A stretch of DNA of 16,568 nucleotides from SIG447 sp045577075 (GTDB taxonomy: Bacteria; Bacillota; Clostridia; UMGS1883; UMGS1540). The stretch's first letter is position 1, and every line of letters begins with the position of its first letter. The position numbers were made by a program, and so were the translations under genes. The stretch covers positions 1 through 16,568 of the forward strand of contig JAZNHR010000015.1 of assembly GCA_045577075.1 (NCBI GenBank), given 5' to 3'. Shown in pieces: positions 1-5,462 of this stretch. The notes beneath the pieces were generated by a model. That model searched no databases and had not been told where the DNA came from. It saw only the letters and a list, made by a program, of their open reading frames with translations.

Positions 1-686
1 ATACAGAGGAAAACGTCCTCCTTCGTCTGCCCATGGTGTTTATTCTCTGTAATGCATGAGGACATAAGGCTGCGATGGGTATGTAATATTGCCTTCGGGA
101 AGCCCGTGGTGCCGGAGGAAAAATAGATGGCGGCATCGTCATCTTCCGAAAGAGGTGCGTCCGGGAAAGTGCTTTCCATCTTCGGGAGCGTGCCTGCATA
201 GTCTTTTGCAAAGCCGGGTACATCTTCCCCGACAAACACATAGCTTTTAACGTCCTGCATTGTATCTTTTACAGCTTCCACGCGCTCGGTAAACGCAGGA
301 CCGAACACCAAAACGTCCACCTCAGCAAGGCCGCAGCAGTATGCAATCTCGTCCGCTGCATAGCGGAAATTCATAGGGACCGCGAGGGCACCCGTCTTTA
401 AAATTCCAAAATAAATGGGGAGCCACTCGATGCAGTTCATGAGAAGAATTGCCACCTTATCCCCTTTTTTAACACCCAACGCCGAGAGCATATTTGCAAA
501 GCGGCAGGATTCTTCATAAAACGCCTGCCAAGTGATTTCTCTTCTGCCAATCGCTTTGGCATTCGGCTCTACCAGTTCAAACTCACGCCACGCCGCTTTT
601 TCCTGTACCTCGGGGCTGATTTCAACAAGGGCAGTATCTGCACCAAATTTTGCTGCATTCTCCCTTAAAACTTCCGTAATGACCAT
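1..686 (-). CDS. AMP-forming acyl-CoA synthetase, N-terminal part (runs off the window)
   Basis: The first 228 residues of an ANL-superfamily adenylating enzyme are present; the rest lies beyond base 1. The family activates a carboxylic acid with ATP to an acyl-adenylate and transfers it to CoA. The phosphate-binding signature SSGTTGFPK is at residues 190-198, followed by an LHTHRS stretch typical of the family. Upstream are the usual N-domain elements: a GDKVAILLMN segment near residue 75 and GILKTGALAVPMNFRY near 94-109. The ATG at 686 is preceded by an AAGGACGG ribosome binding site, and a promoter lies behind it. The gene is divergent from murA. Substrate cannot be predicted because the acyl-binding and C-terminal domains are missing. 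It is a separate gene from the second acyl-CoA ligase at 2101-4623. Confidence 0.9.
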   Translation of the reverse strand, partial: MVITEVLRENAAKFGADTALVEISPEVQEKAAWREFELVEPNAKAIGRREITWQAFYEESCRFANMLSALGVKKGDKVAILLMNCIEWLPIYFGILKTGALAVPMNFRYAADEIAYCCGLAEVDVLVFGPAFTERVEAVKDTMQDVKSYVFVGEDVPGFAKDYAGTLPKMESTFPDAPLSEDDDAAIYFSSGTTGFPKAILHTHRSLMSSCITENKHHGQTKEDVFLC

Positions 687-729
687 GTTTTCCGTCCTTC
701 CATACTACAAAAAATATTATATAGCGTAT

Positions 730-758
730 ATTATATCGTAAAATAAAATAAAAGTAAA
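730..758 (-). promoter_or_regulatory. Promoter of the truncated acyl-CoA synthetase gene
   Basis: On the minus strand TTTACT (753-758) and TATAAT (730-735) are separated by 17 bases, a good sigma-A type match, about 45 bases upstream of the ATG at 686. The surrounding 690-780 segment is very A/T-rich. A second TATAAT (716-721) lies closer to the gene but has no good -35 element. No equally convincing promoter for the divergent murA was found. Confidence 0.6.
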
Positions 759-828
759 TACCAATTTCAAAAAATCTCGCATACTCTTTTCTTTTTCCGT
801 ACAAGATAAATGAAAAGGAGGTACGTCT

Positions 829-2085
829 ATGTCCGAAATCATCATCCGTCCACGAGGGCCGCTTTACGGCACAGTCCGCATAAGCGGCTCAAAAAATGCG
901 GCGCTTCCAATCATTGCCGCCACACTGCTTAGCGAAAAACCGATTGTCATTCACGACGTACCGCCTCTTTCGGACGTTACCAATATGCTGGAAATTCTAA
1001 AGAAGATGGGCAGCGAGATTTCTACTTTTTCCCAAAGCAGCCTGCAAATTACAAATTACGCCATAAAAAAACCGGAAGCTACGTATGAGGACACAAGCCG
1101 TCTTCGGGCTTCCTTTTTAATTGCCGGGCCGCTTTTGGCAAAATACCATGCATGTAAAATCGCTCTGCCCGGGGGATGCAAAATCGGCACGCGTCCCATC
1201 GATTTACACCTAAAGGGCTTTTCCGCCCTCGGCGCCGCCGTCAGCATAAATCACGGCGTTATAGAACTTGCAGCCCCCAGACTTCGTGGCACGAGCATCT
1301 ATTTAGACTTTCCGAGCGTGGGGGCAACGGAAAATATTATGATGGCGGCTTCTCTTGCCGACGGGCAAACCGTAATCGAAAACGCTGCCGTGGAGCCGGA
1401 AATTTGCGACCTCGCCACCTTCTTAAACAGTATGGGCGCAAGCATACGGGGCGCGGGGACAGACACAATTAAAATTTGCGGCGTGCCCTTTTTAGGGGGC
1501 ACGGAGCACACGATTATTCCCGACCGCATTGAGGCCGGCACCTTTATGGTTGCCGCGGCAATAACACGTGGCAGAATCGACATACAAAACGTCGTTTCCG
1601 AGCACGTAAAGCCCCTTTCGGCAAAAATGCGTGAAATGGGGGTGCAAATTACGGAAAGCGGCGCATCTCTGCTTGCAGAGGCAGGGGACGAGCTTTTCCC
1701 CACCGATATTAAAACGCTGCCCTTTCCCGGCTTTCCTACCGACATGCAGTCCCAGCTTTGTGCGCTGATGAGTGTTGCAAGCGGTACGGGTATTATTACG
1801 GAAACGGTGTTTGAAAACCGGTTTATGCATGTAGCGGAGCTAAAGCGCATGGGGGCGGACATTACCATCGAAGGCCGAACCGCCATTGTAAAGGGAAAGC
1901 CCCATCTTATGGGCACAAACGTCACCGCATCTGACCTTCGGGCAGGCGCGGCGCTCGTCCTCGCAGGGCTTTGCGCGGAAGGGGAAACCCACATACGAGA
2001 GGCAGAGCATATTTTCAGAGGGTATGCTGACTTAGAGAAAAAACTGCAGAACTTGGGGGCAGACATAAAAAAAGTACCGACATAA
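829..2085 (+). CDS. murA: UDP-N-acetylglucosamine 1-carboxyvinyltransferase (MurA)
   Basis: MurA catalyses the first committed step of peptidoglycan synthesis in the cytoplasm, moving enolpyruvate from PEP to UDP-GlcNAc. The 418-residue length is normal. The substrate-binding lysine of the GSKNAALPI motif is at residue 22. The catalytic, fosfomycin-target cysteine is present at residue 117 within LPGGCKIGTRPIDLH. Inside-out alpha/beta repeats continue to the end, including the GFPTDMQSQ segment typical of the family. The ATG follows AAAGGAGG (814-821) at good spacing. The gene stands alone between two minus-strand genes. Many Firmicutes carry two MurA paralogues (murA/murAA and murZ/murAB); which one this is cannot be decided here. 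A Cys at 117 predicts fosfomycin can react with the enzyme. Confidence 0.97.
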   Translation: MSEIIIRPRGPLYGTVRISGSKNAALPIIAATLLSEKPIVIHDVPPLSDVTNMLEILKKMGSEISTFSQSSLQITNYAIKKPEATYEDTSRLRASFLIAGPLLAKYHACKIALPGGCKIGTRPIDLHLKGFSALGAAVSINHGVIELAAPRLRGTSIYLDFPSVGATENIMMAASLADGQTVIENAAVEPEICDLATFLNSMGASIRGAGTDTIKICGVPFLGGTEHTIIPDRIEAGTFMVAAAITRGRIDIQNVVSEHVKPLSAKMREMGVQITESGASLLAEAGDELFPTDIKTLPFPGFPTDMQSQLCALMSVASGTGIITETVFENRFMHVAELKRMGADITIEGRTAIVKGKPHLMGTNVTASDLRAGAALVLAGLCAEGETHIREAEHIFRGYADLEKKLQNLGADIKKVPT

Positions 2086-2102
2086 AGTCGGTACCTTTTA
2101 TT
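2067..2102. terminator. Bidirectional intrinsic terminator shared by murA and the converging ligase fusion gene
   Basis: A perfect 8-bp stem (2074-2081 with 2087-2094) encloses the loop ATAAA. Reading plus, it is followed by CTTTTATT; reading minus, by seven T residues. The murA stop codon TAA (2083-2085) lies in the loop, and the last murA codons form the left arm. The stop codon of the converging gene begins only a few bases downstream (2101). Confidence 0.85.
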
Positions 2103-4623
2103 ACGCGGTTTCTATTTTGCTTGCTGCTTGGAGTCCTAACATTTCAACGGCGTTTTCGCGCATTTTATATTTCAGAATTTTGCCTGCCGCATTCATGGGG
2201 AAAGCATCAACAAAGCTTATATAACGCGGTACTTTATGCTTTGCCATGTTGGCAAGAATAAACTCGTGCAGTTCATCTTCCGTGAGGGTCTCGCCTTCTT
2301 TCACGATGACGCAAGCCATAATTTCTTCGCCGTACTGCTTATCCGGCACGCCGATGACCTGTACGTCCTTTACCTTCGGATGGGTGTAAATAAAGTCCTC
2401 GATTTCCTTCGGGTAAATGTTTTCACCGCCGCGGATAATCATATCCTTAATTCTGCCGGTAATCTTATAGTAGCCGTTTGCATCTCGTCTGGCAAGGTCG
2501 CCCGTGTGGAGCCAGCCGTCCTTGTCGATGGCGGCGGCGGTCGCCTCGGGCATCTTATAGTAGCCCTTCATAATGTTATAGCCGCGGGCTACAAATTCGC
2601 CGTCCTTCCCGTCAGGCAAATCCTCGCCTGTTTCGGGGTCTACAATCTTACATTCTACGCCAAACATTGCCGCCCCTACAGTGGAAACGCGGGCTTCGAT
2701 GGAATCAGTAGTTTTACTCATGGTACAGCCGGGAGAGGCCTCCGTCTGGCCGTAGGTGATGCAGATTTCAGACATATGCATTTTTTCAACAACTTCTTCC
2801 ATAACCTTAATCGGGCAGGGACTGCCTGCCATAATGCCGGTACGCATATGGGAAAAGTCGGTCTTATCAAAATCGGGGTGGCCGAGCATGGCGATAAACA
2901 TGGTGGGCACGCCATGGAATGCCGTAATTTTTTCCTGATTGATACAAGCAAGACCCTTGGAAGGCGAGAACGCCGGAATGGGGCTCATGGTAACGCCGTG
3001 GGTCATGGAAGCGGTCATGGCAAGCACCATGCCGAAGCAATGGAACATAGGCACCTGAATCATCATGCGGTCAGCCGTAGATAAATCCATGCAGTCACCA
3101 ATAGCTTTGCCGTTATTGACTACATTATAGTGGGTAAGCATAACGCCCTTGGGGAAGCCTGTGGTGCCGGAGGTGTACTGCATATTGCAAACGTCGTCCT
3201 TATGAATGGAGGCGGCGCGGCGGTATACTTCTTCCACCGGTGTTTTTTCTGCCAGTGCCATCGCCTCGTCCCACGTTCTGCAGCCGGGCTGTTTGGAGTC
3301 TACCGTAATAACATTTCTTAAAAACGGCAAGCGCTTTGCGTACAGGGGCTTACCTTCTTCAAGGGTTTCCAGTTCCGGGCAAAGCTCTTTGATAATGCCT
3401 ACATAATCGGAATCCTTATAACCGTCTACCATAACGAGGGTATGGGTGTCAGACTGGCGCAGGAGGTATTCTGCTTCGTAAATTTTATAGGCGGTGTTGA
3501 CTGTTACGAGAACCGCACCGATTTTTGTGGTTGCCCAAAAGGTAATATACCACGCCGGCACATTTGTTGCCCAGATGGCAACATGGTCGCCCCGTTTTAC
3601 GCCCATGGCGATAAGGGCACGGGCGAAATTGTCCACATCGTCGCGAAATTCGCTGTAGGTACGGGTATAATCAAGGGTTGTATAGCGGAATGCATACTGG
3701 TCCGGGAATTCCTCTACCATGCGGTCGAGAACCTGCGGGAAGGTTAAATCAATGAGGGTATTCTTCGGCCAGACGTATTTCCCTGTGCCGCGATTATTGT
3801 CAATGAGGTGACCGCGACGGTTACCGGAGGGCATATGCTCTTCCATAAAGCTCATAAACTGGGGGAACACAATACCGGCATCGGAAAGCTCCGGCGCCCA
3901 GCGTTTTACCCATTCGAGGGACACAAAGCCTTCATAATTGATGGAGCGAAGGGCAAGGAGCATATCGGCAAGCGGCAAATCGCCCTGCCCTAAAAGCTTA
4001 TAGGCAGGCTTGCCGTTTTCCATTATGGAATCCTTGATATGCACATGCTTTATGTACGCGCCCAGGTTCTGCAGTGTTTGTTCCGGGCTTTCTCCCATAA
4101 AGCGGTACGGATGATGCAAATCCCAAATGGCGCCTATGTTATCACTGGGAATACGGTCAAGCAGTGCGCGCAGACGTGCTGTGTCGGCATACACGCCGTT
4201 GGTTTCTATCAGAAGGGTAACGCTGTGCTGTTCGGCAAACGAAATCAGTTTGCGAATTTCCTCTGCCACGGCTTCGTCATCCACTTCTTCTTCCGGCCAG
4301 GGTGCCAGGTCCCCTAAAATGCGGATATACGGCGCACCGATTTTCGCGGCGACCTCAATATAGCTGAAAATTTCGCGGCGGTTTTCTTCTTCCTTTTCCG
4401 TAAATTTCAGACAGCTACCCGTAGAAAGGCAGGGCACTTCAATTTTTTGCTCCCGAAGGCGCTGGGCCGTTGCCTCACATCTTGCCGGCGCAAACGGGGA
4501 ACGGGCATTTTCGCTTTCGATTTCACGCACCTCAATGCCGTGAAACCCAAGGTCTTTTGCCATGGCGCAAATATCTGTCCAAGCGTAGTTAGGGCATGCG
4601 AGGGTTGAAAAAGCAAATTTCAC
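2101..4623 (-). CDS. Fusion protein: TIM-barrel sugar isomerase/epimerase-like domain plus AMP-forming acyl-CoA ligase
   Basis: An 840-residue two-domain protein. Residues 1-263 resemble the xylose-isomerase-like/AP endonuclease 2 TIM-barrel family; the expected metal ligands appear as Glu140 (LLIETNG), Asp168 (IWDLHHPY), His194 (KHVHIKD) and Glu237 (VSLEW). After a short polar linker (about 264-290) comes a full acyl-CoA synthetase: the P-loop YTSGTTGFPKG at 483-493, YGQTEASP near 624, the hinge segment GWLHTGDL near 703, GRIKDMIIRGGENIYPKEIE at 723-742, and the catalytic Lys at about 815 in NAAGKILK. Both active sites look intact. The GTG at 4623 is preferred because AAAGGA (4632-4637) sits 8 bases upstream; an in-frame ATG at 4644 lies right at the terminator T-tract and has no good binding site. 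A T-box leader controls the gene. Substrates of both halves are unknown. The ligase half resembles medium/long-chain fatty-acid-CoA ligases (inference). Confidence 0.9.
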   Translation of the reverse strand: MKFAFSTLACPNYAWTDICAMAKDLGFHGIEVREIESENARSPFAPARCEATAQRLREQKIEVPCLSTGSCLKFTEKEEENRREIFSYIEVAAKIGAPYIRILGDLAPWPEEEVDDEAVAEEIRKLISFAEQHSVTLLIETNGVYADTARLRALLDRIPSDNIGAIWDLHHPYRFMGESPEQTLQNLGAYIKHVHIKDSIMENGKPAYKLLGQGDLPLADMLLALRSINYEGFVSLEWVKRWAPELSDAGIVFPQFMSFMEEHMPSGNRRGHLIDNNRGTGKYVWPKNTLIDLTFPQVLDRMVEEFPDQYAFRYTTLDYTRTYSEFRDDVDNFARALIAMGVKRGDHVAIWATNVPAWYITFWATTKIGAVLVTVNTAYKIYEAEYLLRQSDTHTLVMVDGYKDSDYVGIIKELCPELETLEEGKPLYAKRLPFLRNVITVDSKQPGCRTWDEAMALAEKTPVEEVYRRAASIHKDDVCNMQYTSGTTGFPKGVMLTHYNVVNNGKAIGDCMDLSTADRMMIQVPMFHCFGMVLAMTASMTHGVTMSPIPAFSPSKGLACINQEKITAFHGVPTMFIAMLGHPDFDKTDFSHMRTGIMAGSPCPIKVMEEVVEKMHMSEICITYGQTEASPGCTMSKTTDSIEARVSTVGAAMFGVECKIVDPETGEDLPDGKDGEFVARGYNIMKGYYKMPEATAAAIDKDGWLHTGDLARRDANGYYKITGRIKDMIIRGGENIYPKEIEDFIYTHPKVKDVQVIGVPDKQYGEEIMACVIVKEGETLTEDELHEFILANMAKHKVPRYISFVDAFPMNAAGKILKYKMRENAVEMLGLQAASKIETA

Positions 4624-4645
4624 TGTTATCATCCTTTCTGACATT

Positions 4646-4915
4646 AAAAAAAGCTTCCATCTCTAAACTTACGTAAAGAGACGAAAGCTATGCTTCCGCG
4701 GTACCACTCTTCTTGGCAGTTTTCCTGCCCACTTACCGGCATCCTGTAATGCCTTCCCGTATAACGGCGGGAGCCCGGTCGCACTTACTCGCGAAAGCTT
4801 TCAGCTGACTGCTCGGAGGGGAGCTCGAACATGCAGTGTACACCGTTTCGCAGCAACCAACGGCTCTCTTAAATACGCCCTTGCAAGTCTTATACCTCGT
4901 CATCACATTTAATTT
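4646..4915 (-). promoter_or_regulatory. T-box riboswitch (tRNA-sensing leader) with terminator and antiterminator
   Basis: On the minus strand the T-box signature AAGAGTGGTACCGCGG is at 4711-4696. The antiterminator can be drawn: AAGAG (4711-4707) with CTCTT (4680-4676), a UGGUACC bulge, and CGGAAGC (4698-4692) with GCTTTCG (4688-4682). The competing terminator pairs 4689-4677 with 4664-4652 (13 bp with wobbles) and ends in T residues at 4651-4646; the two folds share 4677-4688. A stem III-like hairpin, GGCAG/CTGCC, occupies 4729-4715. Stem I begins near GATGACGAGG (about 4906-4897), and its distal arm includes AGAGAGCCGTTGG. The bulge base U pairs with a tRNA discriminator A. The specifier is probably in TCGAGCTCC (4828-4820): CTC (Leu) or GCT (Ala). 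By family knowledge, uncharged tRNA allows readthrough. This leader fills the gene-free stretch 4624-4938. Confidence 0.92.
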
Positions 4916-4921
4916 TTTATA

Positions 4922-4950
4922 AGTATAGCACTTCCATTTTATTTTGTCAA
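4922..4950 (-). promoter_or_regulatory. Strong promoter of the T-box leader
   Basis: A perfect -35 TTGACA (4945-4950), a 17-base spacer and -10 TATACT (4922-4927) on the minus strand. Transcription should begin near 4915, just before stem I of the T-box. The -35 element lies inside the last codons of the upstream vanZ-family gene. Confidence 0.88.
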
Positions 4951-5406
4951 GCATTTTTTGCATTTTTTTGCAAAATAAAATACCGAAATCCCCAGAGCCG
5001 CCCCTGCACTATCAATGCAAACATCACTGATTCTGCCTGCTCTCCCCGGCACAAAAAGCTGGTGAAATTCATCGCTTAAAGCATAAAGAACGCATAAGAG
5101 CAACGCCCAAAGCCAGCGTCGTTTTTCTAACCCGTAGCACGCAAACGTCCATACAGCCAAAATGCCGAGAAGGAAGTACGCAAAGAAATGGGCACTTTTT
5201 CGTATGAGTGTAATCAGCGCCGCGTCCCTGTTTGGTTTCGCCGCCTCTTCGCCAAGCTCCGGGAATACCCTTTGCACGACCTCTACAACTTTTTCCTTCA
5301 CACTGTTACTTAGGGATGACGATTCTTCCGCGGGCTGTGCCGAAAAAGCAAAGATGCACACCATCCAGAAGCACAAAAGCGTTAGACTGCATATTTTTTT
5401 CGCCAT
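4939..5406 (-). CDS. VanZ-family membrane protein
   Basis: 155 residues with hydrophobic segments at roughly 5-22, 72-90, 97-112 and 132-146. It carries the family's conserved blocks: FSAQPAEESS (21-30), RKSAHFFAYFLLG (69-81) and SDEFHQLFVPGRAGRISDVCID (111-132). VanZ of the VanA glycopeptide-resistance cluster gives low-level teicoplanin resistance, but most chromosomal family members have no proven role, so a resistance function is not inferred. The ATG at 5406 is chosen because AGGAG lies 7 bases before it; a TTG seven codons upstream would overlap that site. A terminator hairpin sits immediately upstream (5426-5453), so expression depends on readthrough from the SLH gene or on a promoter I could not find. 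The 3' end contains the -35 box of the next transcription unit. Confidence 0.88.
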   Translation of the reverse strand: MAKKICSLTLLCFWMVCIFAFSAQPAEESSSLSNSVKEKVVEVVQRVFPELGEEAAKPNRDAALITLIRKSAHFFAYFLLGILAVWTFACYGLEKRRWLWALLLCVLYALSDEFHQLFVPGRAGRISDVCIDSAGAALGISVFYFAKKCKKCLTK

Positions 5407-5425
5407 TTTCTTTCTCCTGTTTTTC

Positions 5426-5453
5426 AAAAAGCGGGGCGGTTTTGCCGCCCCGC
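5426..5453 (-). terminator. Intrinsic terminator after the SLH-protein gene
   Basis: A G/C-rich 9-bp perfect stem (5445-5453 with 5431-5439) with a 5-base loop, followed on the minus strand by TTTTTG. It starts about 9 bases after the stop codon at 5463 and ends only 8 bases before the ribosome binding site of the VanZ-family gene. Confidence 0.85.
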
Positions 5454-5462
5454 TTTCGGAAA

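Noticed and set aside
1299..2066. Long open frame (255 codons) on the minus strand opposite murA
   Set aside because: It lies antisense to the clear murA gene, its protein has a composition typical of a shadow frame, and no ribosome binding site precedes it.
2236..3084. 282-codon plus-strand open frame opposite the ligase domain
   Set aside because: His/Gly/Asn-rich shadow of the well-supported minus-strand ligase; no binding site or promoter.
4624..4644. ATG at 4644 as the start of the fusion gene
   Set aside because: It sits directly beside the T-box terminator T-tract, without a good binding site, and its coding stretch would include the AAAGGA that serves the GTG at 4623.
4939..5406. 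Calling the VanZ-family gene a glycopeptide-resistance determinant
   Set aside because: No vanHAX, vanS or vanR genes are nearby and most VanZ-family proteins in clostridia have no shown resistance role.
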